64,000 nucleotides of DNA from Anaerofilum faecale (GTDB lineage Bacteria; Bacillota; Clostridia; Oscillospirales; Ruminococcaceae): the NCBI GenBank assembly GCA_019114265.1, contig DXFV01000005.1, positions 1 through 64,000 of the forward strand. Reading direction: 5' to 3'. Positions 1-7,767 of the stretch are shown one piece after another. The notes beneath the pieces are model-generated. The model ran no database searches and was not told where the DNA came from. It saw nothing but the letters and a program-made list of their open reading frames with translations. A program made the position numbers and the translations under genes. The number at the start of each line of letters is the position of its first letter. Position 1 is the stretch's first letter.

Positions 1-7
1 CTCCTGC

Positions 8-127
8 CGTTTCTTTCATCCGGACTATACCGTCGGCTTTGGAATCTCACCAAATCAGCGCATACCAAGGTATGCGGTCGCGGGCTGTACCGCCGGTGGG
101 GAATTGCACCCCGCCCTGAAACTGACT
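8..127 (-). promoter_or_regulatory. FMN riboswitch (RFN element)
   Basis: Read on the minus strand, this leader carries the conserved RFN blocks in order: cagggcggggtgcaattcc, accggcggt with agcccgcga, a variable arm, ggtgagattccaaagccgac, and ggtatagtccggatgaaag. FMN binding to this element represses riboflavin synthesis or uptake genes. The controlled gene lies beyond the left edge and is not visible; ribU or a rib operon is the usual target. Confidence 0.93.
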
Positions 128-134
128 TTTCATT

Positions 135-163
135 ATTATACCCCCTGCCGCTGCGGATTGCAA
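135..163 (-). promoter_or_regulatory. SigA-type promoter for the FMN riboswitch transcript
   Basis: On the minus strand a -35 TTGCAA (163-158), a 17-bp spacer and a -10 TATAAT (140-135) place the start of transcription just before the riboswitch aptamer. Confidence 0.7.
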
Positions 164-197
164 GGGGGAGCGGCAGCATCCCTTTCCGTCTGCACAC

Positions 198-246
198 AAA
201 AGGGCCGACGGCATCTGCGCCGTATCGCGCACAGATGTCATCGGCC
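198..246 (-). terminator. Intrinsic terminator of the deacetylase-amidase operon
   Basis: Complementary arms at 203-217 and 232-246 form a long GC-rich hairpin; on the minus strand it is followed by a short T run (201-198). It sits directly downstream of the amidase stop. The T tract is short, so efficiency is uncertain. Confidence 0.6.
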
Positions 247-290
247 GATGAGAGCCGGTGCTGCGAAGAGCACCTTCCCCTGCGCACAAG

Positions 291-1088
291 TCAGTTCTGC
301 GCCGGCTGCGGTTCCATGCCGAAGTAGTCGCACAGGGCGAGATAGTAGGCCTCGGCCGCCTTTTTGCAGCCCTCCTGCCCGGTCCAGGCGGCGCGGTCGG
401 AGGAATTGCTCAGAAATCCCTGCTCCACCAGCACGGCGGGGGACATCGCGCTTTCCAGGATGCCGAAGCTCTGGAGGGTGCGCTCGCGGGTGTCGGTGGC
501 GTCCACGATCAGCTTGCGCTTGCCGCTGTAGTAGGCGAACCGGACCCCGTCGGCGCCCCGCAGGCGGTGTCCCGCCTCGCCCATCCGCGCGGCGATGCAG
601 CGGGCCAGCACCAGCGAGTTCTCGCTCCAGTCGCGGCCAGGCGGGGTGGGAAAGCATTCAAACCCGTGCGACTGCGCGCAGGACGGGTCGCTGTTGAAAT
701 GGATGCTGAGCAGCACGTTCGCCTTTGCCTCAGCGGCACGGGCGGCGCGCTCCTTGATCCGGCAGCCCTCGCCGTTTTCGCGGGTGCGCACCGGGGTGAA
801 TCGGTCGTCCTTTGCAAGGCGGGCATACAGGGCGTCCACCGCCCGCTCACACGCCTCCACCTCCTCCAGCTGGCTGGAGTGGGCGCCGGTATCGCTGCCG
901 CCGTGCCCCGCGTCCAGCGCGATAACATAGGGCGGCGAGGCCGGCAGCGGATAGGGCATCGGGCCGGACGAAAACAGGTCGCCCACCGCCGGCAGCGCCT
1001 GCGCGCCGCCCGTCAGCAGGCACATCGCCAAAATTCCCAGCGCACACGCCGTCCCCACGCCGCGGCGGCGGGAAAACACCGCCCGCAT
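291..1088 (-). CDS. N-acetylmuramoyl-L-alanine amidase, Amidase_3 family, exported
   Basis: Predicted zinc amidase that cuts the amide bond between N-acetylmuramic acid and L-alanine in peptidoglycan. The 265-residue product starts with a basic stretch and a hydrophobic signal segment (about residues 8-30), then the catalytic domain with the Amidase_3 zinc motifs ALDAGHGG, a following Glu region (SSQLEEVEA), SIHFNSD and a late Glu in LVEQGFLSN. The start at 1088 was chosen because it overlaps the stop of the upstream deacetylase by one base (TGATG), which indicates translational coupling; an upstream in-frame extension lies inside that gene. A CwlD-type role in cortex or wall remodelling together with the PdaA-like neighbour is plausible, since CwlD and PdaA act in one pathway in Bacillus spores; that is inference. 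Confidence 0.9.
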   Translation of the reverse strand: MRAVFSRRRGVGTACALGILAMCLLTGGAQALPAVGDLFSSGPMPYPLPASPPYVIALDAGHGGSDTGAHSSQLEEVEACERAVDALYARLAKDDRFTPVRTRENGEGCRIKERAARAAEAKANVLLSIHFNSDPSCAQSHGFECFPTPPGRDWSENSLVLARCIAARMGEAGHRLRGADGVRFAYYSGKRKLIVDATDTRERTLQSFGILESAMSPAVLVEQGFLSNSSDRAAWTGQEGCKKAAEAYYLALCDYFGMEPQPAQN

Positions 1089-1900
1089 CACGCGCCCTCC
1101 CCTGCCAGCTCGGTGAGGCTGCCGAAGGTATAGCCCATCTGCTCCCACCGGGTGAGCAGCTCGTCGAGGATGGCCGCGTTGGTGGAGCTGGTGGAGTGCA
1201 GCAGCACGATGGCACCGTCGTGGGTGCGGGGGATCAGCTTGTCAAACGCCTGCTGGGCGGTGGGCTGGGCGTCGGTGTTCCAGTCCACATAGGCCAGGCT
1301 CCAGAAAACGGTGCAGTATCCCAGCTCCTTGGCCCACTGGAGGTTCTCGTCGCTGAATTTTCCCTGCGGCGGGCGGAAGAACTTCTGCATCGGCTGGCCG
1401 GTGGTCTCCTGGTAGAGCTGCTCCACCCGCGCCAGCTCGCTTTCAAACTCCTCGCGGCCCTTGGACGACAGGTCCGGGTGGCTCCAGCTGTGGTTGCCCA
1501 CGATGTGCCCCTCGGCCGCCATTCGCTTGACCAGCTCGGCGTTGTCACGGATGTAGGGCCCCACCACAAAAAAGGCGCCGGGCGCGCTGTGCTTTTTCAG
1601 CGCGTCGAGGATGGCGGCGGTGTTGCCGTTTTCGTATCCGGCATCAAAGGTGAGATACAGGCGTTTGCCGGGATTCGGCGCGCAGTAGTAGGCGTTGTAG
1701 GGCGCCAGCTCCTCGGCCGACAGGTTGGGCACCGGCGCCTGGTTCTCCCCCTGGAAGGACAGCCCCCATTCGTGGGTGGCGGCGGCGACGGCGACAGGCT
1801 GGCACGGGCGCAGCGCGGCGGCAGCGGTGAACAGAGCGGCCGCTGCCAGCATCCCGCCCAGCACACGGCGGCTGGCGGTGCGGCCTATACAACAGAACAT
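1088..1900 (-). CDS. PdaA-like polysaccharide deacetylase (NodB homology), secreted
   Basis: Carbohydrate esterase family 4 protein, predicted to remove N-acetyl groups from peptidoglycan muramic acid. The 270-residue product has an N-terminal signal or anchor segment (about residues 12-32) and a NodB domain with LTFDAGYENG, HIVGNHSWSHP, FFRPPQGKF and IVLLHS. The FDAGYENGNT form of motif 1 is characteristic of the PdaA branch, which makes muramic delta-lactam in spore cortex. It is followed, with a one-base overlap, by an Amidase_3 gene; in Bacillus the amidase CwlD creates the substrate for PdaA, so the pair may form a delta-lactam module. The SpoIIE gene at 53.7 kb fits a sporulation lineage. 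A general vegetative wall role cannot be excluded. Confidence 0.88.
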   Translation of the reverse strand: MFCCIGRTASRRVLGGMLAAAALFTAAAALRPCQPVAVAAATHEWGLSFQGENQAPVPNLSAEELAPYNAYYCAPNPGKRLYLTFDAGYENGNTAAILDALKKHSAPGAFFVVGPYIRDNAELVKRMAAEGHIVGNHSWSHPDLSSKGREEFESELARVEQLYQETTGQPMQKFFRPPQGKFSDENLQWAKELGYCTVFWSLAYVDWNTDAQPTAQQAFDKLIPRTHDGAIVLLHSTSSTNAAILDELLTRWEQMGYTFGSLTELAGEGA

Positions 1901-1958
1901 ATCCTCTCCCCCTCTCTGCTGCCATGGTATGCGGCGAAAGGCGGGAAAATGTGCGCAG

Positions 1959-1993
1959 AAAAACAGCGCGCGGGAGATTTCCCCCGCGCGCTG
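1959..1993 (-). terminator. Hairpin with T run, first copy of a duplicated element
   Basis: Arms CAGCGCGCGGG and CCCGCGCGCTG flank a short loop; on the minus strand a run of five T follows (1963-1959). An almost identical hairpin is at 2215-2242, on the other side of a dispersed repeat. It could end transcripts from the flavin-binding protein gene. Confidence 0.6.
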
Positions 1994-2032
1994 TGCTTGT
2001 CAAAAAGGGATGGCTTGTGCTGTCCGAAAGCT

Positions 2033-2172
2033 TTCCCCTCATCAGTCCCCTTCGGGGACAGCTTCCCCCCAGGGGGAAGCCTTTGGCAAAAACCGGCGGT
2101 GCGGCCGTTCGATCAAACGCCTTCCCCTGGCGGGGGAAGCTGCCCCGCCCACGCGGGGCGGATGAGGTCGAA
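2033..2172 (-). repeat. Dispersed palindromic element, full copy 1 (minus orientation)
   Basis: Complete copy of a modular repeat found at least seven times in the window. Ends are CCCTCATC and GATGAGG inverted repeats; inside are small GC hairpins (gtccccttcggggac, gcttccccccagggggaagc, cttcccctggcgggggaag). No coding capacity. It fills most of the 368-bp gap between the deacetylase and the flavin-binding protein. Confidence 0.75.
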
Positions 2173-2214
2173 GCTGCCTCGCCGCGCAAAGCGAATCGCT
2201 TGCCGGACAGCCTG

Positions 2215-2242
2215 AGCGCGCGGGAGATTTCCCCCGCGCGCT
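2215..2242. repeat. Second copy of the 1964-1993 hairpin
   Basis: Hairpin AGCGCGCGGG-agatttcc-CCCGCGCGCT matches the copy at 1964-1993 over about 30 bases in direct orientation. The two copies bracket the dispersed repeat 2033-2172. This copy lacks the T run. Confidence 0.75.
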
Positions 2243-2268
2243 GTGCGGATCGTGGAGACCCGGGCCGC

Positions 2269-2676
2269 TCACATGCCCTGGCACACCAGCGTTTTGCGCT
2301 CGCCGGCCATGTTGAACCACTCGGCGCTGATGCGGTCCATGTACACCATGCCCAGCACATTGCCGGTCTTTTCGTTGTACAGGTCCCGCAGCTGGGGCAT
2401 CACGGCAAACGCCTTTTCGCGGGCGGCTTCGCTGTTGTCGAAGTCCACCGTGCCGCGCACCCGCACCCATTCGCCCTTGTCGTTGGCGGTGCAGACCTCG
2501 ATGTTGGTGTTGTCCAGCAGCTGTTTATAGGCGGCCTTGTGCTTGCCGATGGCAAAGTACAGGCGGCCGTTGTACTCCATCGCAAAGCCGAACGGACGCA
2601 CGCGGGGCAGATAGCCCTCCACGGTGGCAAAATAGAAGGTGGGGTTTTCGGCCAGGAATTTCATCAGTTCTTCCAT
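2269..2676 (-). CDS. Pyridoxamine 5'-phosphate oxidase family flavin-binding protein
   Basis: Small split-barrel flavoprotein of 135 residues. The sequence begins MEELMKFLAENPTFYFATVE, then PRVRPFGFAMEYNGRLYFA and later VRVRGTVDFDN, the usual layout of the PNPOx-like (FMN-binding) family seen widely in clostridia. The start at 2676 is set by a good ribosome-binding site (AGAAAGGAGAAC on the minus strand); the longer frame to 2841 has no such signal and overlaps galM. Substrate and reaction are unknown; members reduce or sequester flavins or small oxidants. It is the last gene of the dapF-galM cluster, 16 bp after galM. Confidence 0.85.
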   Translation of the reverse strand: MEELMKFLAENPTFYFATVEGYLPRVRPFGFAMEYNGRLYFAIGKHKAAYKQLLDNTNIEVCTANDKGEWVRVRGTVDFDNSEAAREKAFAVMPQLRDLYNEKTGNVLGMVYMDRISAEWFNMAGERKTLVCQGM

Positions 2677-2692
2677 ACGGGGTTCTCCTTTC

Positions 2693-3736
2693 TCAGTTGG
2701 CGTCGGTGCTGAACATGTACACGGTGGTCTCCCGCAGCAGCTCGCCCGGGCGCAGGATGGTGCTGGGGAAGGACGGGCGGTTCGGGCCGCAGGGGTAGTG
2801 CTGGGTCTCCAGGCACACCGCCGCGCGCGGGCCGTGCACAAAGCCGGGCTTCTGGTCGCCTTTGTCCTTCACCCAGTTGGCGGTGTAGAGCTGCACGCCC
2901 GGCTGGGTGGTGCGGCATTCCATGCAGATGCCGGTCTTTTCGCTTTTCAGCCGCGCGGCCAGCGCAAGGCCCTGCCCCTTGCGGTCGATGACATAGTTGT
3001 GGTCGTAGCCGCGGCCCCACTGCAGCTGGTCGAAGGGCTGGTCGATGTCCCGGCCGATGGCGTGGGGGGTGGTGAAGTCCATCGGGGTGCCCTTCACCGT
3101 CACCTCGGTGCCGTAGGGGCAGGACACCTCGTTCGCGGGGGTATAGCGCGAGGCGTGCAGCAGCAGGGTGTGGTCCAGCACGCTGGCGCTGCCGGGGCCG
3201 TCCAGGTTGAAATAGCTGTGGTTGGTGAGGTTGATGGGGGTGGCGGCGTCGGAGACGGCGGTGTAGTCCAGCACGAGGGCGTTCTGGTCGGTGATCTCAT
3301 AGCGCACCGTCACATCCACCGCGCCGGGGAAGCCGTCCTCCCCGGCGGGGCTGTGGTAGCGCAGCACCAGCGCGTTTTCCCCGTCCGCGGCGGCGTCGAA
3401 CACCTTCCGGTGCCACACGCCGTGGTTGTGGTTGGGGCCGTTGTTCACCTCCAGCTGGTAGGACACGCCGTCCAGTTCAAAGCGGGCGTTCTCGATGCGG
3501 TTGGCAAAGCGCCCCACGAACGCGCCGAAGAAGGTGTCGTCGGCCTCGTAGGCGGCGAGGTCCTTGCAGCCCAGCACAACGTCCACCGGCCTGCCGGCGC
3601 GGTCGGGCACAAAGAGGCTCACGATGCGGCAGCCGTAGTCCAGCACCTGCACCTGCATGCCAGACTCGTTCTGCAGCGAAAAGCAGGTGACGGTCTGTCC
3701 GTCGGCAGTGACGCCGTAGGGCATTTGAGTAATCAT
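2693..3736 (-). CDS. galM: Aldose 1-epimerase (mutarotase)
   Basis: Interconverts alpha and beta anomers of galactose or glucose, feeding the Leloir pathway. The 347-residue product has the GalM landmarks GRFANRIENARF, NNGPNHNHG with a catalytic His, LTNHSYFNLDG with the second His, and the C-terminal ETQHYPCGPN region with the general-base Glu. Length is typical. It lies 18 bp downstream of dapF and 16 bp before the flavin-binding protein, so the three are probably one transcript although functionally unrelated. No gal genes are adjacent. Confidence 0.92.
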   Translation of the reverse strand: MITQMPYGVTADGQTVTCFSLQNESGMQVQVLDYGCRIVSLFVPDRAGRPVDVVLGCKDLAAYEADDTFFGAFVGRFANRIENARFELDGVSYQLEVNNGPNHNHGVWHRKVFDAAADGENALVLRYHSPAGEDGFPGAVDVTVRYEITDQNALVLDYTAVSDAATPINLTNHSYFNLDGPGSASVLDHTLLLHASRYTPANEVSCPYGTEVTVKGTPMDFTTPHAIGRDIDQPFDQLQWGRGYDHNYVIDRKGQGLALAARLKSEKTGICMECRTTQPGVQLYTANWVKDKGDQKPGFVHGPRAAVCLETQHYPCGPNRPSFPSTILRPGELLRETTVYMFSTDAN

Positions 3737-3754
3737 GAAAAGTCCCCCTTTTTG

Positions 3755-4591
3755 TTATTGTACGGTGATGGTTCCTTCAAAGACGGTGACCGCCGGGCCG
3801 GTCATCCAGACTGTTTCGCCGGTGACCCGGATGGAGAGGTCGCCGCCCAGCAGATGGACGGTGATCTCGGTGTCGGCCGGGCACAGGCCGCGGCGCACGA
3901 ACGCCGCCGCCGCCGCTGAAGCGCCGGTGCCGCAGGCGAGGGTCTCGCCGCTCCCCCGCTCCCACACCCGCATCTCCAGCTCGGTGGGCGAGACGAAGCG
4001 GATGAACTCGGTGTTCACGCTCTCGGCAAAGGCGGGATGGGTCTCGAACGCGCGGCCGATGCCGGGCAGGTCCATCCCCTTCAGGTCCTCCACCTGCACC
4101 ACGCAGTGCGGGTTGCCCATGCTGACCAGGGTGGCGGTCCAGGTCTTGCCGGCGGCGGTGAGCGGCACGTCCACCGCCGGGCAAGCAAAGCCCGCGGCGG
4201 GCAGGCTGGCGGGGTCGAAGCTGGCGGGGCCCATATCCACCCGCCACAGGCCCGGCGCGGCGCGGTGCAGCACCTTGACGCCGGCCAGCGTTTCGATGCA
4301 CAGCGTGTCCTGTTCCAGCCCGTGCTCGTACAGCCACTGGGCCACGCAGCGCACCCCGTTGCCGCACATGCGCCCCTCGCTGCCGTCGGCGTTGAACATC
4401 CGCATGCGGGCGTCGGCATCGCCCTCGGCGGCGCAGATGCAGATCACGCCGTCGCCGCCCACGCCGAAGTGGCGGTTGGCCAGGAAGGGGATCTGCGCGG
4501 GCAGGCCGGCCGGAAAACCGGCGCGGCAGTCGATGTAGACATAGTCGTTGCCGCAGCCCTGCATTTTGGTGAAGGAATAGGTGGTGCTCAT
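3755..4591 (-). CDS. dapF: Diaminopimelate epimerase
   Basis: Converts LL- to meso-diaminopimelate for lysine and peptidoglycan synthesis. The 278-residue protein has the two half-sites with catalytic cysteines: MCGNGVRC (first Cys) and ACGTGASAAAA (second Cys), plus KMQGCGNDYVY at the N-terminus and GDGVICI. The length is normal and no residue of the active site is missing. It is the first gene of a minus-strand cluster with galM and a flavin-binding protein. A SigA-like promoter lies at 4652-4624. Confidence 0.96.
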   Translation of the reverse strand: MSTTYSFTKMQGCGNDYVYIDCRAGFPAGLPAQIPFLANRHFGVGGDGVICICAAEGDADARMRMFNADGSEGRMCGNGVRCVAQWLYEHGLEQDTLCIETLAGVKVLHRAAPGLWRVDMGPASFDPASLPAAGFACPAVDVPLTAAGKTWTATLVSMGNPHCVVQVEDLKGMDLPGIGRAFETHPAFAESVNTEFIRFVSPTELEMRVWERGSGETLACGTGASAAAAAFVRRGLCPADTEITVHLLGGDLSIRVTGETVWMTGPAVTVFEGTITVQ

Positions 4592-4623
4592 AAAAAACCT
4601 CGCTTTCCTGTGTGTCTTTCTTT

Positions 4624-4652
4624 ATTATACTCACCCCCCGCCCGCCGCACAA
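4624..4652 (-). promoter_or_regulatory. Putative dapF promoter
   Basis: On the minus strand TATAAT (4629-4624) is preceded by 17 bp and a weak -35 TTGTGC (4652-4647). It is back to back with the acpP promoter. Confidence 0.5.
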
Positions 4653-4695
4653 GCGCGCATGCCCCATTCGACAAGAAAAATTTCCCCGCAAAGCC

Positions 4696-4724
4696 TTGAC
4701 AACGGCCCTAAAAAACGCTATAAA
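4696..4724 (+). promoter_or_regulatory. SigA promoter of acpP
   Basis: TTGACA (4696-4701), exactly 17 bp, TATAAA (4719-4724): close to consensus, as expected for a highly expressed gene. The ribosome-binding site AAGGAGA is at 4751-4757. Confidence 0.85.
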
Positions 4725-4767
4725 AATTATATGCTAATCACTGCTTTTACAAGGAGAGAATGATTCA

Positions 4768-4998
4768 ATGGACGTTTTCGAGCGAATCCGCGCCATGCTG
4801 GCCGAACAGCTGGACATCGAAGAGGATAAGATCACGATGGAAAGCGATATCCTGGAAGATTTCGAGGCCGACAGCCTGGACGTCGTGGATATGGTGATGA
4901 CCCTGGAGGACGAGTTTGGCATCGAGATCCCCGACGAGGAGATCGAGAACCTGCACACCGTTGGGGATGTCGTGCGCTACGTAGAGGAAAACAGCTGA
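4768..4998 (+). CDS. acpP: Acyl carrier protein
   Basis: Acidic 76-residue carrier protein for fatty-acid synthesis. The phosphopantetheine attachment motif is EADSLDVVD with Ser36. Helical ACP signature MVMTLEDEFGIEIPDEE follows. The start is fixed by AAGGAGA ten bases upstream and a near-consensus promoter. The gene stands alone, ended by a terminator before proS; no fab genes are next to it. Confidence 0.95.
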   Translation: MDVFERIRAMLAEQLDIEEDKITMESDILEDFEADSLDVVDMVMTLEDEFGIEIPDEEIENLHTVGDVVRYVEENS

Positions 4999-5018
4999 TT
5001 TTTCATTTGTCTGTTGGG

Positions 5019-5045
5019 CAGCCCCCGCACCGGGGGCTGTTTTTC
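5019..5045 (+). terminator. Terminator of acpP
   Basis: Arms CAGCCCCC (5019-5026) and GGGGGCTG (5032-5039) with a 5-base loop, then TTTTTT. It leaves only about 25 bases before proS; no T-box leader fits in that space. Confidence 0.85.
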
Positions 5046-5070
5046 TGTCAACACTGTTTTGGAGGAAATT

Positions 5071-6507
5071 ATGAGCGAAAAGAAAAAACTGGTGGAGGCC
5101 ATCACCCCCATCGACCAGGACTTTGCCCAGTGGTACACCGACATCTGCCTGAAGGCCGAGCTGGTGGACTACTCCAGCGTCAAGGGCTGTGTGATCCTGC
5201 GTCCCTACGGCTATGCCATCTGGGAGAACATCACCCACATCCTGGACGGCATGTTCAAAAAGACCGGCCATGAGAACGTGGCCATGCCGCTGTTCATCCC
5301 CGAGAGCCTTTTGCAGAAGGAGAAGGACCACGTGGAGGGCTTTGCCCCCGAAGTTGCCTGGGTGACCCACGGCGGCGAGGAGAAGCTGGAGGACCGCCTG
5401 TGCGTGCGCCCCACCAGCGAGACCCTGTTCTGCGACCATTTTGCCCATGTGCTGCATTCCTGGCGCGACCTGCCGATGAAGTACAACCAGTGGTGCAGCG
5501 TGGTGCGCTGGGAAAAGACCACCCGTCCCTTCCTGCGCAGCCGTGAGTTCTGGTGGCAGGAAGGCCACACCATCCACGAGACCGAGGCGGAGGCCGTTGC
5601 CGAGACCGAGCAGCAGCTGAACACCTACGCCGAGCTGTGCGAGAAATACCTGATGATCCCGGTGGTGAAGGGCAAAAAGACCGACAAGGAGAAGTTTGCC
5701 GGCGCCGAGGCCACCTACACCATCGAGGCGATGATGCACGACGGCAAGGCGCTGCAGAGCGGCACCAGCCACTATTTCGGCGACGGGTTCTCCCGCGCGT
5801 TCGGCGTGCAGTTTGCCGGCCGCGACAACACCCTGCAGTATCCGTTCCAGACCAGCTGGGGCGTGTCCACCCGTCTGGTGGGCGCCATCATCATGACCCA
5901 CGGCGACGACGAGGGTCTGATCCTGCCTCCGGCCATCGCGCCCTACCAGGTGGTGATCGTCCCGGTGGCGGCCCACAAGCCCGGCGTGCTGGAGAAGGCG
6001 CAGGAGCTGGCCGAGCGCCTGGGCAAGTTCTGCCGCGTGAAGCTGGACGATTCCGACAACAGCCCCGGCTGGAAGTTCGCCCAGTGGGAGATGAAGGGCG
6101 TGCCCCTGCGCCTGGAGATCGGGCCCAAGGACATCGAGAAGAACCAGTGTGTGCTGGTGCGCCGCGACAACCGCGAGAAAACGTTCGTGAGCCTGGACGA
6201 GCTGGAGAGCGCGATCCCGGCCCAGCTGGAGGCGCTGGCGCAGGCCATCTTCCAGCGCGCGCTGGACAACCGCGAGAAGCGCACCTTCGCCGCCGCCACG
6301 ATGGACGAGGTGGTGAAGCTGGCCTCCGAAAACAACGGCTATATCAAGACGATGTGGTGCGGCGACGAGGCCTGCGAGGAGAAGATGAAGGAAGTGGCCG
6401 GGCTGTCCAGCCGCTGCATGCCCTTCGAGCAGGAGCAGATCGGGGATGTGTGCCCCTGCTGCGGCAAGCCTGCCAAGGTGATGGTATACTGGGGCAAGGC
6501 GTATTGA
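5071..6507 (+). CDS. proS: Prolyl-tRNA synthetase, short (archaeal/eukaryote-type) form
   Basis: Charges tRNA-Pro. At 478 residues it lacks the large INS editing insertion of the long bacterial form and matches the ProS type found in many clostridia. Class II motifs are visible: motif 2 region VVRWEKTTRPFLRSREFWWQ, motif 3 GVSTRLVGAIIMTHGDDEGL. The C-terminus has a zinc-type cysteine set (WCGDEACEEK and CPCCGK) followed by the conserved terminal Tyr (GKAY). The start at 5071 follows GGAGG with good spacing; an in-frame extension upstream overlaps the acpP terminator. No T-box was seen upstream. Confidence 0.95.
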   Translation: MSEKKKLVEAITPIDQDFAQWYTDICLKAELVDYSSVKGCVILRPYGYAIWENITHILDGMFKKTGHENVAMPLFIPESLLQKEKDHVEGFAPEVAWVTHGGEEKLEDRLCVRPTSETLFCDHFAHVLHSWRDLPMKYNQWCSVVRWEKTTRPFLRSREFWWQEGHTIHETEAEAVAETEQQLNTYAELCEKYLMIPVVKGKKTDKEKFAGAEATYTIEAMMHDGKALQSGTSHYFGDGFSRAFGVQFAGRDNTLQYPFQTSWGVSTRLVGAIIMTHGDDEGLILPPAIAPYQVVIVPVAAHKPGVLEKAQELAERLGKFCRVKLDDSDNSPGWKFAQWEMKGVPLRLEIGPKDIEKNQCVLVRRDNREKTFVSLDELESAIPAQLEALAQAIFQRALDNREKRTFAAATMDEVVKLASENNGYIKTMWCGDEACEEKMKEVAGLSSRCMPFEQEQIGDVCPCCGKPAKVMVYWGKAY

Positions 6508-6538
6508 TCGCGCTGCGCTGAAGGAAGATACGAAAATG

Positions 6539-6575
6539 GGCCGCTTCGGGCATCTGTCCGGAGCGGCCTTTTTTT
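6539..6575 (+). terminator. Terminator of proS
   Basis: Arms GGCCGCTTCGG and CCGGAGCGGCC around a short loop, followed by seven T (6569-6575). Confidence 0.88.
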
Positions 6576-6581
6576 GCCGAC

Positions 6582-6636
6582 CCAAAGGCTCTGCCTTTGG
6601 AATCCGCGATTTTTTGAAAAAATCGAGTAAAACTTT
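6582..6636 (+). repeat. Second dispersed repeat family, copy 1
   Basis: The unit carries two hairpins, CCAAAGGC-tct-GCCTTTGG and CGATTTTTTGAAAAAATCG, then agtaaaacttt. A near-identical copy is at 37808-37866. Both lie just after the 3' end of a plus-strand gene. Non-coding. Confidence 0.75.
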
Positions 6637-6703
6637 CCCCGCGGGCCGTATACACGGCCCGTCTGGCCGTCCGTCCAGCGATTCCTTTGTGCGGCAGGGC
6701 AGC

Positions 6704-6839
6704 TTCGACCTCATCCGGCTGCATCCGCAGCCACCTTCCCCTGCCAGGGGAAGGCTTGCGGTGAGGACAGCACCGGCGGTTTCCTCCAAAGGCTTCCCCC
6801 TGGGGGGAAGCTGTCCCCGAAGGGGACGGATGAGGGGAA
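6704..6839 (+). repeat. Dispersed palindromic element, full copy 2
   Basis: Starts tcgacctcatccggc and ends ggatgaggggaa, so the termini are CCTCATCCG/CGGATGAGG inverted repeats. Inner hairpins: cttcccctgccaggggaag and gcttccccctggggggaagc, gtccccgaaggggac. With the other repeat and two terminators it accounts for most of the 513-bp gap 6508-7020. Confidence 0.75.
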
Positions 6840-6935
6840 TCTTCGCCATACCGCCGCGCTGGGGGGCAGCGCAGACAGTCCTTGACAGCCCCGGCCTCAT
6901 TCGGCTGCTGGTTTGCGCACATCTCCGCAAGGCGT

Positions 6936-6987
6936 AAAAAACGCCGGCTGCGATGCGCGCACAGAGGATGCGCACCGCGGCCGGCGG
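6936..6987 (-). terminator. Terminator of the amino-acid ABC transporter operon
   Basis: On the minus strand, arms around CGCCGGC/GCCGGCG with additional pairs are followed by a run of six T (6941-6936). Confidence 0.75.
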
Positions 6988-7020
6988 CGGGAATGGCGTT
7001 GCAAAAAGCGCCTTTTTTCC

Positions 7021-7767
7021 TCACAGCACCTTGCTGAGGAATTCCTTCAGGCGGGGGTTCTGCGGATGCTCGAAGAAGTCTTTCGGGTTGTTGTCCTCCT
7101 GGATGACGCCCTGGTCGATAAAGACCACCCGGTCGGCCACCTCGCGGGCAAAGCCCATCTCATGGGTGACCACCACCATCGTCATGTGCTCCTTGGCCAG
7201 CTGCTTGATCACGTCCAGCACCTCGTGCACCATCTCGGGGTCCAGCGCGCTGGTGGGCTCGTCGAACAGCATCACGTCCGGCTGCATGGCCAGGGCGCGC
7301 GCGATGGCCACGCGCTGCTGCTGCCCGCCCGACAGCTGGATGGGATAGGCGTCGCCGCGGTCGGCCAGGCCCACGCGGCCCAGCAGATCCAGCGCCAGCT
7401 TTTCGGCGTCGGCCTGCTTCATCCCCTTCACCTTCATCGGGCCGACGGTCATGTTCTTCAGCACCGTCATGTTGGCGAACAGGTTGAAGCTCTGGAACAC
7501 CATGCCCATCTTCTGGCGCAGGGCGTTGATGTTGGTCTTGCGGTCCATCAGGTCGGAACCTTCAAAGATGATGTGGCCGCCGGTGGGCTGCTCCAGCAGG
7601 TTCAGGCAGCGCAGGAAGGTGGACTTGCCGCTGCCGGACGGGCCGATCACGGCCACGACCTCGCCCTTGTGGATGTCGATATCGATGCCTTTCAGCACCT
7701 GCACATGCTTGAAATGCTTTTCAAGGCCCTTGACCTGGATCAAAACTTCGTTGTTAGCGAGTGACAC
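7021..7767 (-). CDS. Polar amino-acid ABC transporter ATPase
   Basis: 248-residue ATP-binding subunit of the GlnQ/HisP type. Walker A GPSGSGKST, signature LSGGQQQR, Walker B VMLFDEPT and the switch His in VVVTHEMGF are all present. It would power uptake with the permease and lipoprotein encoded upstream on the same strand. The gene overlaps the permease by 14 bases, indicating coupled translation. Substrate specificity (glutamine, cystine, arginine and others) cannot be told from the ATPase. Confidence 0.95.
   Translation of the reverse strand: MSLANNEVLIQVKGLEKHFKHVQVLKGIDIDIHKGEVVAVIGPSGSGKSTFLRCLNLLEQPTGGHIIFEGSDLMDRKTNINALRQKMGMVFQSFNLFANMTVLKNMTVGPMKVKGMKQADAEKLALDLLGRVGLADRGDAYPIQLSGGQQQRVAIARALAMQPDVMLFDEPTSALDPEMVHEVLDVIKQLAKEHMTMVVVTHEMGFAREVADRVVFIDQGVIQEDNNPKDFFEHPQNPRLKEFLSKVL

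Noticed and set aside
2033..2172. CRISPR-like repeats
   Set aside because: The repeated blocks are self-complementary hairpins, scattered and not regularly spaced; no spacers or cas genes.
4999..5070. T-box leader for proS (also looked for before glyS and trpS)
   Set aside because: The gaps are too short or lack the T-box bulge sequence and antiterminator pair.
4765..6975. 736-codon minus-strand frame opposite acpP and proS
   Set aside because: Crosses two real genes, two terminators and repeats; no recognisable domain.
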